DNA of 64,000 bases, taken from Paucilactobacillus vaccinostercus DSM 20634 (lineage in GTDB: Bacteria; Bacillota; Bacilli; Lactobacillales; Lactobacillaceae). The stretch's first letter is position 1, and every line of letters starts with the position of its first letter. The stretch is from the NCBI RefSeq assembly GCF_001436295.1, contig NZ_AYYY01000025.1, positions 297,033 through 361,032 of the forward strand, given 5' to 3'. Below, piece by piece: positions 17,327 through 26,072 of this stretch. Below the pieces are notes generated by a model. It searched no databases. It was given only the letters and a program-made list of their open reading frames with translations, and had not been told where the DNA came from. The position numbers were made by a program, and so were the translations under genes.

Positions 17327-18799
17327 TTAAATCGTCGTGGGCTGATTGGCCGACGCGGCTAAAACATGATCATCGGCCGTCTTAGGTGCTTCAAAACCCG
17401 CTTCGTAGTCGTACAGTGCAGTCGGATAGTCACCACTAAAGTACGCCACACACAGCCCTTCATTCGGTGCATCCTGCTTCAAGCCAATCGCCTTGATCAA
17501 CCCGGGCAAGCTCAGAAAGTGAAGTGAATCCGCACCAATCTGGTCGCGCATTTCTTCCACCGTGTAGTTGGCCGCCATTAGTTCACGGGTATGTTCAATA
17601 TCGATGCCATAAAAACATGGGTACTTCAACGGTGGCGAGGCAATTAAGAGGTGAACTTCTTTAGCACCAGCCGCCTTGAGCATCCGCACGATATATTGGC
17701 TGGTAGTGCCCCGCACGATTGAATCATCGACGAGTGCCACTTTCTTCCCCGCCACAACGGCCCGAACAGCCGAAAGCTTCATCTTGACCCCTTGCTCCCG
17801 TAGTTCCTGCGTTGGTTGAATAAAGGTCCGTGAGCTGTATTGATTTTTAATGAGGCCCATTTCATCCGGCACGCCGAGTTGCTGTGCCACTCCTGAAGCG
17901 GCCGAAAGTGATGAATTAGGAACCCCCACCACAATGTCAGCATCGATCGGGTTTTCTAGTGCCACCTGCCGCCCCATTTCTTGGCGCGCCATATGAACAT
18001 TAACCCCATAAATATCAGAATCTGGCCGCGCAAAGTAGATGTATTCCATCGAACAGATTGCGAGTTGTGTCTCCGTGGTGTATTGCATGACGTGGTAGCC
18101 ACTGTCATCAATCTGAATCAGTTCGCCCGGTTGTACGTCACGCACAAACTTGGCGCCCACCACGTCCAACGCACAGGTTTCACTAGCTACAATGTAAGAG
18201 CCACTTTCAAGTTGCCCCACGACTAGTGGCCGAAATCCATTCGGATCAAGGGCAGCATACAGCGCATCCTTCGTCAAAATCAGGTAGGCAAAGCCGCCCT
18301 TAATTTGGCGTAAGCTGGCCTTCAAGCGATCGACAAACTGCGCTTGTGGTTGACGCTGAATCAAATGCATCAAGACCTCGGTATCCGAGTTAGATTGAAA
18401 AATAGCGCCATCTGCTTCCAGCTTTTCCCGCATGCTGACCGCGTTAGTGAGGTTCCCGTTGTGTGCCAGTGCGACGTCTTCTTTTAAATAGTGGAATAGC
18501 AGGGGCTGAATGTTTTCAATTCCCCGGCTCCCCGCCGTACCGTAACGAACGTGACCAATCGCGCTGCGCCCTTGTAATTCGTCGATCGACTCTGGCCGAT
18601 CAAAGACGTCTGCGAGAAGGCCGAGGCCCTTATGACCAATCAGACGATCCTCGTCGGTTTTGACCACGATTCCGGCGCCTTCTTGGCCGCGGTGTTGGAG
18701 ACTGTGGAGACCGAAGTAGGTCCGTTGTGCGGCCTGATCGTCGTTCCAGACGCCGAACACACCGCATTCTTCGTTCAGACTTTTTAGTTCAGTTGCCAT
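17327..18799 (-). CDS. purF: Amidophosphoribosyltransferase
   Basis: 490 residues from ATG 18799 (AGAGG seven bases upstream), overlapping the purL stop by 16 bases. The short N-terminal extension before ECGVFG indicates a propeptide cut to expose the nucleophile Cys12 of the glutaminase domain. The C-terminal PRTase domain has the PRPP loop [13 protein letters not shown]. In the Bacillus enzyme four Cys bind a 4Fe-4S cluster. Here the final CxxC reads LCVAYF (Cys450, Tyr453), so one expected ligand is replaced. First committed step of the pathway. Confidence 0.97.
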   Translation of the reverse strand: MATELKSLNEECGVFGVWNDDQAAQRTYFGLHSLQHRGQEGAGIVVKTDEDRLIGHKGLGLLADVFDRPESIDELQGRSAIGHVRYGTAGSRGIENIQPLLFHYLKEDVALAHNGNLTNAVSMREKLEADGAIFQSNSDTEVLMHLIQRQPQAQFVDRLKASLRQIKGGFAYLILTKDALYAALDPNGFRPLVVGQLESGSYIVASETCALDVVGAKFVRDVQPGELIQIDDSGYHVMQYTTETQLAICSMEYIYFARPDSDIYGVNVHMARQEMGRQVALENPIDADIVVGVPNSSLSAASGVAQQLGVPDEMGLIKNQYSSRTFIQPTQELREQGVKMKLSAVRAVVAGKKVALVDDSIVRGTTSQYIVRMLKAAGAKEVHLLIASPPLKYPCFYGIDIEHTRELMAANYTVEEMRDQIGADSLHFLSLPGLIKAIGLKQDAPNEGLCVAYFSGDYPTALYDYEAGFEAPKTADDHVLAASANQPTTI

Positions 18800-20988
18800 G
18801 CCAATGCCTCTTTCCACGAATGCTTAGCATCCGCTAGACTCATGTCGATGGACTGGCCGTTCGTGTGAATAGCAAACCGGTCATCATCAACGGTTCCAAT
18901 TAGTTGTGCTTGATCACCTGCCAGCGCTTCGAACGCAGCCTGGTTGTCTGGTGTAACCGAAACGATGAATCGTGATTGGGTTTCCGCAAACAGCCAACTT
19001 TGTGGTAGATCGACGGTAACGGCCACACCCAGATCGCCGGCAAAACTACTTTCTGCCAAACCAACTGCTAAGCCACCTTCGGCTAAGTCGTGAGCACTCG
19101 CCACCAAGTGTTGGTCAATCAAGTCGCTGACCAAATCCTGATGTTGCTTTTCTACCTGCAGATCAAAGTCAAATAGCTGCCCACTAACCGTTTCATTTTG
19201 CATTTTTTGAATTTCACTACCATTAAAATCATCCTTGGTGGTCCCGATGACGTAAATCAGATCACCAGTGTGTTTGAAGTCGATGGTCGTTAGTCGATCC
19301 ATCGATTCGATTAAGCCCACCATACCGACCATCGGTGTTGGATAGATTGGTTGCTTATTAAATTCGTTATAAAGTGATACATTACCAGAAATGACCGGTG
19401 TTCCAAAGGTATCGCAGGCTTCCGCCATCCCCTTTGTCGCCTGTTGTAATTCGTAATAAACTTCTGGGTCTTCAGGACTCCCGAAGTTCAAGCAGTCGGT
19501 GATTCCAAGCGGTTGGGCCCCACTCGCAACAATGTTTCGTGCGGCTTCACTCAACGCAATTTGGCCGCCCTTGTAAGGATCCAAATACATATACCGTGGG
19601 TTGGCATCGGTCGTCATCGCCAAGCCCTTATTAGTTCCGCGGAGTCGAATAACGGCTGAATCAGCCCCCGGTGCAACCACCGTGTTCGTTTGCACTTGCG
19701 AATCGTAACGTTCGTAGATGGCGTGCTTGCTGGCAATGGTTGGTTGTTCGAGCAACTCAATGAACGTGTCGTTCATATTTTCAATTTCTGGTTCGAACTG
19801 CTCAGTCACTTGCTTGAGGCGTTCCGGTTGGCGACTTGGTTGCGTGTAAACCGGCGCTTCATCAACCAGTGCGTGCACTGGTACATCGGCCACTTGCTGC
19901 CCCTTATGGAAGAGTTGATACTGCGTCTCCGCGGTCACATGGCCGATTTTAACGGCTTCGGACTCATACTTTGCGAAGAGCGCTTCAACTTCTTGTTCGT
20001 GGCCCTTCTTAACGCACAGCAACATCCGCTCCTGTGATTCCGACAGCATCAATTCGTAAGGAATCATGCCACTTTCACGTTGGGGAACGAGGTCCAAATC
20101 AAGTTGCATACCGTAGCCCGCCTTGGCCCCCATTTCAGCGGAGGATGATACTAACCCAGCCGCCCCCATGTCTTGAATGCCAACCAAAATATCGGCATGA
20201 TCGTGAATCAATTCCAAGCAGGCCTCCATGAGTTGTTTTTCGGCAAATGGATCGCCAACTTGAACCGCGGAGCGTTGTGATTCCTGTTCGTCACTAAATT
20301 CAGCCGAAGCAAAGATCGCGCCCTGAATGCCGTCCCGCCCCGTTTTAGCGCCCACGTAATAAATCGAGTTGCCATCGCCGGCAGCGGCACCCTTTTGTTG
20401 GTCATCAACGTTTAAAATTCCGACACACATTGCATTCATGATCGTATTATTTTTGAAAATTGCGTCAAAGGTCGTTTCGCCGCCGACGGTTGGAATCCCC
20501 ATACAGTTACCATAATCGCCAATTCCGGCAATTGTCTGATCGACCAAGTACTTGGTTGCGGCATCGTCTAACTCACCGAAGTGTAAGCTATCGAGCATGG
20601 CAACTGGTCGAGCGCCCATCGAAAAAATATCACGGACAATGCCACCAACGCCAGTTGCGGCGCCTTGATATGGCTCGACTGCGGTTGGATGGTTATGGCT
20701 TTCCGCCTTGAAGACAACGGCTTGACCGTCACCAATATCGAGCACGCCAGCCCCTTCACCGGGTCCTTGTAAGATCCGGTCGCTAGTCGTCTTGAACTGT
20801 TTCAAGAGTGGTTTGGAATTTTTGTAGGCACAGTGTTCACTCCACATTGCGGCAAATAAACCTGTTTCGGTAAAGTTTGGCAGGCGTCCTAAAATCTTTT
20901 CAACCTGTTGAAATTCGTCTTCGCTCAATCCCCACTGGAGATAAAGACCTTGAGCCTTAATTTCTGCGGGTGATAATTCGGTCATCAT
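18784..20988 (-). CDS. purL: FGAM synthetase, small PurL subunit
   Basis: 734 residues, the length of small-type PurL that works with PurS and PurQ. Seen are [15 protein letters not shown] near the N-terminus, [31 protein letters not shown], and [12 protein letters not shown] in the second half. ATP-dependent amidation of FGAR using ammonia from PurQ. The first of two adjacent ATGs is better placed relative to GGAG. A hairpin fills the 67 bases between purQ and this gene. Confidence 0.98.
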   Translation of the reverse strand: MMTELSPAEIKAQGLYLQWGLSEDEFQQVEKILGRLPNFTETGLFAAMWSEHCAYKNSKPLLKQFKTTSDRILQGPGEGAGVLDIGDGQAVVFKAESHNHPTAVEPYQGAATGVGGIVRDIFSMGARPVAMLDSLHFGELDDAATKYLVDQTIAGIGDYGNCMGIPTVGGETTFDAIFKNNTIMNAMCVGILNVDDQQKGAAAGDGNSIYYVGAKTGRDGIQGAIFASAEFSDEQESQRSAVQVGDPFAEKQLMEACLELIHDHADILVGIQDMGAAGLVSSSAEMGAKAGYGMQLDLDLVPQRESGMIPYELMLSESQERMLLCVKKGHEQEVEALFAKYESEAVKIGHVTAETQYQLFHKGQQVADVPVHALVDEAPVYTQPSRQPERLKQVTEQFEPEIENMNDTFIELLEQPTIASKHAIYERYDSQVQTNTVVAPGADSAVIRLRGTNKGLAMTTDANPRYMYLDPYKGGQIALSEAARNIVASGAQPLGITDCLNFGSPEDPEVYYELQQATKGMAEACDTFGTPVISGNVSLYNEFNKQPIYPTPMVGMVGLIESMDRLTTIDFKHTGDLIYVIGTTKDDFNGSEIQKMQNETVSGQLFDFDLQVEKQHQDLVSDLIDQHLVASAHDLAEGGLAVGLAESSFAGDLGVAVTVDLPQSWLFAETQSRFIVSVTPDNQAAFEALAGDQAQLIGTVDDDRFAIHTNGQSIDMSLADAKHSWKEALAWQLN

Positions 20989-21027
20989 GTTTTGGAATTC
21001 TCCTTTGTAAGTTAGGGTGCGAAATAA

Positions 21028-21057
21028 AGGGTCACAGTGATACTGTCAGCTGACCCT
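21028..21057 (-). other. Intercistronic hairpin, purQ-purL
   Basis: AGGGTCA pairs with TGACCCT, with an inner CAGT/ACTG stem, followed on the minus strand by TTTATTT. It overlaps the purQ stop codon. It may act as a partial terminator or mRNA-processing site that adjusts PurQ against PurL output. Confidence 0.5.
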
Positions 21058-21733
21058 ACTGAGCGGCTGCAGTCACGCTGGCAATTAAGCTGGCGAATAG
21101 TCGTTGACCATCATCGCCACCTAAAATTGCTTCACTCGCCCGCTCTGGATGGGGCATCATGCCGAGGACGTTCCCCCGCTCGTTTGTCACACCGGCAATA
21201 TCTGCCGTACTCCCGTTGGGATTATTTTGATAGGTAAACGCAATTTGGTGATTTTGCTTGAGTTGCGCCAACGTTGCGTCGTCGCAGTAGTAGTTTCCCT
21301 CACCATGCGCAATGGGAAACATCACGGTTTCACCCGCATCAAACTCGTGGGTAAATAACGTAGTCGCATTTGTCACCGTCAATGGTTGCGGCTTGCAGAT
21401 AAAGTCCAGGCTACTATTTTTTCGTAATGCACCGGGCAACAGACCGGCTTCTGTGAGAATTTGGAATCCATTGCAAATTCCAATTACTGGATGGCCCGCA
21501 TCCGCGAACGCCTTCACGGCCGCCATAATCGGTGAAAACCGGGCAATCGCCCCACTTCGTAAGTAATCCCCGTATGAAAAACCACCGGGAACCAACACGG
21601 CCGCCGTTTCATCTGGCAACGTGGTTTCCCGATAATCGACAAATTCAGGGGTCACTGCCATCACATCACGTAATACGTAGAACAGATCCCAGTCACAGTT
21701 TGAGCCGGGGAAGCGAATAATTGCATACTTCAT
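21056..21733 (-). CDS. purQ: FGAM synthetase glutaminase subunit
   Basis: 225 residues. Class I glutamine amidotransferase: [21 protein letters not shown], nucleophile in GICNGFQIL, and the HPE dyad in [10 protein letters not shown]. It supplies ammonia to PurL. Placed directly between purS and purL, three bases after purS. Confidence 0.98.
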   Translation of the reverse strand: MKYAIIRFPGSNCDWDLFYVLRDVMAVTPEFVDYRETTLPDETAAVLVPGGFSYGDYLRSGAIARFSPIMAAVKAFADAGHPVIGICNGFQILTEAGLLPGALRKNSSLDFICKPQPLTVTNATTLFTHEFDAGETVMFPIAHGEGNYYCDDATLAQLKQNHQIAFTYQNNPNGSTADIAGVTNERGNVLGMMPHPERASEAILGGDDGQRLFASLIASVTAAAQ

Positions 21734-21736
21734 TAA

Positions 21737-21994
21737 CTAGCCCTCCGTAGTCGTTGATTCGATCTCGTAACGGTAGCTTTCCATGTTCACGTTGGCCAAT
21801 AATTGATCGCACATTTGATCGACTTCTTCGTCAATATTTTGACCACGATCAGCAATGTTTAATTCAAAGTACTTCCCAACGGTTACCTTTTCGACGGTTT
21901 GGTAGTCGAGCCGGTGTAAGGCAGTCTTAACGGCTTCGCCTTGGGGATCAAGGATCGATTCTTTATAGGTCACATAGACTTTAACGCGATACAT
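21737..21994 (-). CDS. purS: FGAM synthetase subunit PurS
   Basis: 85 residues. VKVYVTYKESILDPQGEAVKTAL and VGKYFEL are the standard PurS features; the small protein bridges PurL and PurQ as a dimer. It overlaps the purC stop by one base (TAATG arrangement). Confidence 0.96.
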   Translation of the reverse strand: MYRVKVYVTYKESILDPQGEAVKTALHRLDYQTVEKVTVGKYFELNIADRGQNIDEEVDQMCDQLLANVNMESYRYEIESTTTEG

Positions 21995-22716
21995 TAGGCT
22001 TCCTCCTGTGAGTCGTTCAACCGGTTCAACACTTCTTGATAGGTGGTTACGAGGTCGCCAGTCTTCTTACGGAAAACATCCTTATCGAAGGAATCACGGG
22101 TTTCCAGATCAACTAACCGGCATGAATCGGGTGAAATTTCATCGGCCAAAATAATTTCGCCATCGGCCTTCTTGCCAAATTCAACCTTAAAGTCAACTAA
22201 TTCTAAACCAGCCTTGGCAAACCGTGCCTTGAGTAAATCGTTAATTTGAAGTGCCAGTTCCTGTAGTCGTTCACTTTCACCGGGTTTAATCACGCCCAAT
22301 GCCAAAGCTTGACTGGTATTAATCGCAGGATCATCCAACTCGTCTGACTTGTAGAAGTATTCCACAACGGGGTGGTCAAATTTTTGTAAGTACGGTACCG
22401 CAAATTTTCGTTGGAAACTACCCGAGGCCGCATTCCGGACCACAACTTCGAGGGGAATAATGTCAACGGTTAGGTTTAACTGTTCGTTATCGGATAGCTG
22501 CTTCACAAAATCGGTGTGAATGCCGTTATCCATCAACATCTTGAATAACATCGTATCGATCTGGTTGTTCAAAACACCCTTGCCGACGATGTGATCCTTG
22601 CGTTTTCCGTTCAGTGCGGTTGCCTGATCCATGTATTCAACCCACACGTAGCCGTCCTCGTCAGTGTGATATAACCGTTTTGCTTTTCCTTCTTTAATTA
22701 ACGTACCCTTTTCCAT
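21994..22716 (-). CDS. purC: SAICAR synthetase
   Basis: 240 residues. KEGKAKRLYHTDEDGYVWVEY, PLEVVVRNAASGSF, and ILADEISPDSCRLVD match SAICAR synthetase. It condenses CAIR with aspartate. One-base overlaps with both purK and purS point to tight translational coupling. Confidence 0.98.
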   Translation of the reverse strand: MEKGTLIKEGKAKRLYHTDEDGYVWVEYMDQATALNGKRKDHIVGKGVLNNQIDTMLFKMLMDNGIHTDFVKQLSDNEQLNLTVDIIPLEVVVRNAASGSFQRKFAVPYLQKFDHPVVEYFYKSDELDDPAINTSQALALGVIKPGESERLQELALQINDLLKARFAKAGLELVDFKVEFGKKADGEIILADEISPDSCRLVDLETRDSFDKDVFRKKTGDLVTTYQEVLNRLNDSQEEA

Positions 22717-23855
22717 TATGATTCAGCCTCCCAGATGCCTTCTGATTTAATTGATGTCAATGATTGATCAAGATCGCCCAAGATGGTGATATGGCCCATC
22801 TTCCGATCCTGTCGACTTTCAGCTTTGCCATAGTCATGAAAATGCCACTGTGGTCGCTGTGGTAATTTTTGCCGCGCGGGTTGTAACTGTTGGCCCAGTA
22901 AATTGACCATGACCGCGGGCTGCTTGAGTTCGATGGTTGGAATTTCTAATCCACAAATACTGCGAATATGCGCTTCAAATTGTGAGACGTTACATGCTTC
23001 GATTGTGTAGTGACCGGAATTATGAGGTCGTGGTGCCAGTTCGTTAACCATTAGTTGACCATCGGGGAGCATAAAGTATTCAATCCCGAGAACGCCGCGC
23101 AGATTAAGTCCTGTGGCAATGCGCCGAGCCAACTCCTGAGCATGATCGTGAACAGCTTGATTCACCCGCGCAGGAATGATGCTCTTATGCAGAATATGGT
23201 GATGATGGATATTCTCCGAAACTGGAAAAACTTGAATCGTCCCTGCTGCACTACGCGTGACCATCACGGAAAGTTCCTTTGCAAAGGCCTGGCGCTTTTC
23301 CAAAATACATTGCGCTTGACTTGCAAGTTTTCGCCCAGCCGGTAAATCGGCCGCCGAGTTTAAATCTTGCTGACCGTGACCATCGTAGCCCCCATCGGCC
23401 GTTTTCAAAATACTAGGATACCCGATTTGAGCCACCGCAGCGGTTAGTTGATCAGCACCATCAACCACTGCAAAATCGGTAACGGGAATCCCGTGTTGTC
23501 GCAGGAACGTTTTTTCGTTAATCCGATTACCCGTAATTTCGAGTAACTCGGTTCCCTGTGGCAGAGCCGCCAACTTTTGGGCATCTTTGAGCGTGGCAAC
23601 ATCAACGTTTTCAAATTCATAGGTTAAAACATCGCTTTTCTTAGCCAGTTCAAGTAACGCATCGTGGTCATCATATTCAGCCGTAATTTGGAAATCAGAA
23701 ACCTGTGCGGTAGGACAATCCGGTGTCGGATCGAGAACGCCAACCTTATAGCCCATTTCTTTGGCCGATAAAGCCATCATCTGGCCTAGCTGACCGCCCC
23801 CGACAATCCCAATACATGCTGGCGGTAATAGTGGCGTCTCAGAACTGTTGTTCAC
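22716..23855 (-). CDS. purK: N5-carboxyaminoimidazole ribonucleotide synthase
   Basis: 379 residues from GTG 23855 with AGGAGG nine bases upstream. N-terminal IGIVGGGQLGQMMA, then an ATP-grasp domain (ILKTADGGYDGHGQ, EKRQAFAKELSVMVTR, NELAPRPHNSGHYT). It uses ATP and bicarbonate to carboxylate AIR and hands the product to PurE. It overlaps purE by 17 bases. Confidence 0.97.
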   Translation of the reverse strand: MNNSSETPLLPPACIGIVGGGQLGQMMALSAKEMGYKVGVLDPTPDCPTAQVSDFQITAEYDDHDALLELAKKSDVLTYEFENVDVATLKDAQKLAALPQGTELLEITGNRINEKTFLRQHGIPVTDFAVVDGADQLTAAVAQIGYPSILKTADGGYDGHGQQDLNSAADLPAGRKLASQAQCILEKRQAFAKELSVMVTRSAAGTIQVFPVSENIHHHHILHKSIIPARVNQAVHDHAQELARRIATGLNLRGVLGIEYFMLPDGQLMVNELAPRPHNSGHYTIEACNVSQFEAHIRSICGLEIPTIELKQPAVMVNLLGQQLQPARQKLPQRPQWHFHDYGKAESRQDRKMGHITILGDLDQSLTSIKSEGIWEAES

Positions 23856-24321
23856 TATTGATCGCCTCCTGCGTTTGATGGGCCCGAAAGGCCTTCAAGC
23901 TTTTTGTCACCGTTGGTTCAGTAATGGCAAGCATTTCGGCTGCTAACAACGCTGCGTTCTTCGCCCCTGAATTACCGATCGCCGTCGTTGCAACAGGAAC
24001 ACCGCTAGGCATTTGGACGATCGACAGCAATGAATCCATGCCATGAAGCGCATGACTTTCAATGGGCACGCCAATCACAGGTAACACCGTGTTGGCCGCT
24101 AACATTCCGGGTAAATGAGCGGCGCCACCGGCACCCGCAATAATCACCCCGAAGCCTTGATCGGCCGCTGTTTGACCAAATTCTTGTAACTGCACCGGCA
24201 TCCGGTGCGCTGAGATAATATGACGTTCATAAGGTAGTTTCAGCTGGTCTAATAAATCGGTAGTAAGTTTCATGGTTGGCCAGTCAGAAATTGAACCCAT
24301 CACAACCGCAATTTTTTTCAT
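23839..24321 (-). CDS. purE: N5-CAIR mutase
   Basis: 160 residues from ATG 24321, which has a purine-rich AAGGAAAGGAAG site close upstream. A 26-codon in-frame extension upstream has no such site and unlikely composition. VVMGSISDWPTM, SAHRMPVQL and IAGAGGAAHLPGM are class I PurE motifs. First gene of the purine operon. Confidence 0.97.
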   Translation of the reverse strand: MKKIAVVMGSISDWPTMKLTTDLLDQLKLPYERHIISAHRMPVQLQEFGQTAADQGFGVIIAGAGGAAHLPGMLAANTVLPVIGVPIESHALHGMDSLLSIVQMPSGVPVATTAIGNSGAKNAALLAAEMLAITEPTVTKSLKAFRAHQTQEAINSEQQF

Positions 24322-24440
24322 GATTCTTCCTTTCCTTAATCCATCATTTTGCACCCTTAGTGTACCAACCTGACCCGGTCCCGTCAATTGATTTTCCAAA
24401 CATTTTTAAATTTTATCTTCTTAATGTTCGTGTTTTTATT

Positions 24441-24468
24441 AGTTTAACGTTTTACGAAACGTTTTCAA
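24441..24468 (-). promoter_or_regulatory. Putative pur operon promoter with embedded palindrome
   Basis: Minus strand TTGAAA (24463-24468), 16-base spacer, TAAACT (24441-24446). The spacer is filled by AACGTTTTACGAAACGTT (24446-24463), an inverted repeat with 7-bp arms. A PurBox-like CACGAACATT lies downstream at 24424-24433 on the minus strand. The palindrome is a good operator candidate, but the regulator is not identified. Confidence 0.5.
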
Positions 24469-24484
24469 CTACTATTAGATATAA

Positions 24485-24522
24485 AAAAATAGGTAAAGGC
24501 GAATTTAATCGTCTCTACCTAC
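24485..24522 (-). terminator. Terminator after ridA
   Basis: On the minus strand TAGGTA...TACCTA with inner CGA/TCG pairing, followed by TTTTTTT. Confidence 0.8.
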
Positions 24523-24537
24523 TTTGATCTCGAATCA

Positions 24538-24921
24538 TTATTTAGTTGCAATATACTCAATTTCGATGAGTGCCCCCGCTGGTAGCTGAGCCACTTCAAC
24601 ACAGGACCGCGCCGGCAAGACCTGACTATTTTGGAAAAATTGTTCGTATAATCCGTTCACCGTTGCAAAATCAGCCACGTTATCCAAAAAGATGGTGGTC
24701 TTAACCACATCGGCCGGTGTGAATCCGGCTTCGGTCAAAACCGCGTTAATGTTCCTAAAAATCTGACGCGCTTGTGCTTCGATCGTAGTGCCGGCAAATT
24801 CACCCGTTTCCGGATTGAGGCCCACTTGGCCCGACCCGTACAACACGCCATTGGCGAAAACAGCTTGTGAATAGGGTCCTAACGCGGCGGGTGCATTGGG
24901 TGTTGCAATTACTTTTTTCAT
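24538..24921 (-). CDS. ridA: RidA-family reactive intermediate deaminase
   Basis: 127 residues, normal for the YjgF/YER057c/UK114 family. PNAPAALGPYSQAV, GQVGLNPETGEF and ARSCVEVAQLPAGALIEIE, including the conserved Arg and Glu of the imine-binding site. The enzyme hydrolyses reactive enamine/imine products of PLP enzymes such as threonine deaminase, which is also encoded in this window. Monocistronic with its own terminator. Confidence 0.95.
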   Translation of the reverse strand: MKKVIATPNAPAALGPYSQAVFANGVLYGSGQVGLNPETGEFAGTTIEAQARQIFRNINAVLTEAGFTPADVVKTTIFLDNVADFATVNGLYEQFFQNSQVLPARSCVEVAQLPAGALIEIEYIATK

Positions 24922-25024
24922 TTGAATCCCTTCCTCATCATCAATACTTTGTTTCTCATGGTTCTATGATACTCCTGATAATGAGGATGAACAACGAAAA
25001 ATCTCATCATATATTAATATGATT

Positions 25025-25972
25025 TTAATTAAGTGCGAATCTTGGCGTGCGTTCTTCAAACAAATCAATACAGTTTTGGGCAACCATGTGTGCGGTCTTA
25101 ACTTCTGCTTCGATGGTAAACCCGCCAATATGGGGCAGTAGCACAATCCGTTCATGCGCTAATAATGGACTTTGCGCTGGAACAGGTTCCATACCCGTCG
25201 TATCCAATCCGGCACCCCCAATGATACCACCATCAATTGCGGCAACCAGATCAGTTTCATTCACCAACGACCCGCGCGATGTGTTGATCAGAATGGCATC
25301 AGTTTTCATTTGCGCAAACAACTGCCGATCAAACAAGCCTGTCGTCTCAGCAGTGGCTGGTAAATGGAGTGACACCACATCCGATTCAGCCAAGAGAGTC
25401 GCCAAATCGACAAATTGACCATATTTTGGCGTATGGGGGTGACGCGCAGTCACCAAAATTTTTGCCCCAAATCCAGCCACCATTTGCTCCGTGGCCTTCG
25501 CAATATTGCCATACCCGACTAAGCCGACCGTTCGCGATCCCAAACTATGACTAACGAGATAACTTGGATACATTTTACCCGTCAGTTGGTTCAGATAATC
25601 ACGCGCAGCTGGCATCTTACGAACCGTCTCTAACATCAATCCCACGGCAATTTCAGCAACCGAACTGGCATTGGCCCCCGGCGTATTTGCAACCCACACG
25701 TGACGTTGTGTGGCCGCCTCAATCGGAATCTTATCATAACCGACACCCCGCCGGATAATCAGTCGGAGCTGTGGGAGTTGGTCAAACCAAGCCTCCTTAA
25801 AATAATGATCATCCATCACCACGATTTGAGCTTCACGAGCACGCCGTAAAAAATCAGCATCGGTTTGATCATCGACTCCCCGCAGAATCGTGTAACCACG
25901 ATCAGTCAACATGTCCAACGCTGTGTGGTGCAGGCCAAGCTTGCCGTACAAGTAAATCAACTGTTCTGTCAA
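25025..25972 (-). CDS. D-isomer-specific 2-hydroxyacid dehydrogenase
   Basis: 315 residues from TTG 25972, chosen for TGGGGGAA eight bases upstream; the frame runs eight codons further through that site. NAD-binding GLVGYGNIAKA, catalytic Arg in NTSRGSLVNE, Glu in GLDTTGMEPVP and His in LPHIGG are present. It belongs to the phosphoglycerate/hydroxyisocaproate dehydrogenase superfamily; whether it is SerA-like or a 2-oxoacid reductase cannot be decided. There is no ACT domain. Confidence 0.88.
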   Translation of the reverse strand: MTEQLIYLYGKLGLHHTALDMLTDRGYTILRGVDDQTDADFLRRAREAQIVVMDDHYFKEAWFDQLPQLRLIIRRGVGYDKIPIEAATQRHVWVANTPGANASSVAEIAVGLMLETVRKMPAARDYLNQLTGKMYPSYLVSHSLGSRTVGLVGYGNIAKATEQMVAGFGAKILVTARHPHTPKYGQFVDLATLLAESDVVSLHLPATAETTGLFDRQLFAQMKTDAILINTSRGSLVNETDLVAAIDGGIIGGAGLDTTGMEPVPAQSPLLAHERIVLLPHIGGFTIEAEVKTAHMVAQNCIDLFEERTPRFALN

Positions 25973-26010
25973 AATATTGTTTCCCCCACATCTCAAGATT
26001 TAGATGACAA

Positions 26011-26037
26011 AAAAGCAGACGCCTAGCGTCTGCTTTT
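26011..26037 (-). terminator. Terminator after xfp
   Basis: AAAAGCAGACGC pairs with GCGTCTGCTTTT around CTA, followed on the minus strand by TTTTTTG. Confidence 0.92.
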
Positions 26038-26072
26038 AAGTTATTTAAGGTGCTTAAACAAGTAATCGGAAA

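Noticed and set aside
24322..24399. In-frame N-terminal extension of purE, and a small MFGKS... frame in the same leader
   Set aside because: No ribosome binding site at either start, while the purE ATG at 24321 has one; the small frame shows no amino acid bias suggesting a leader peptide.
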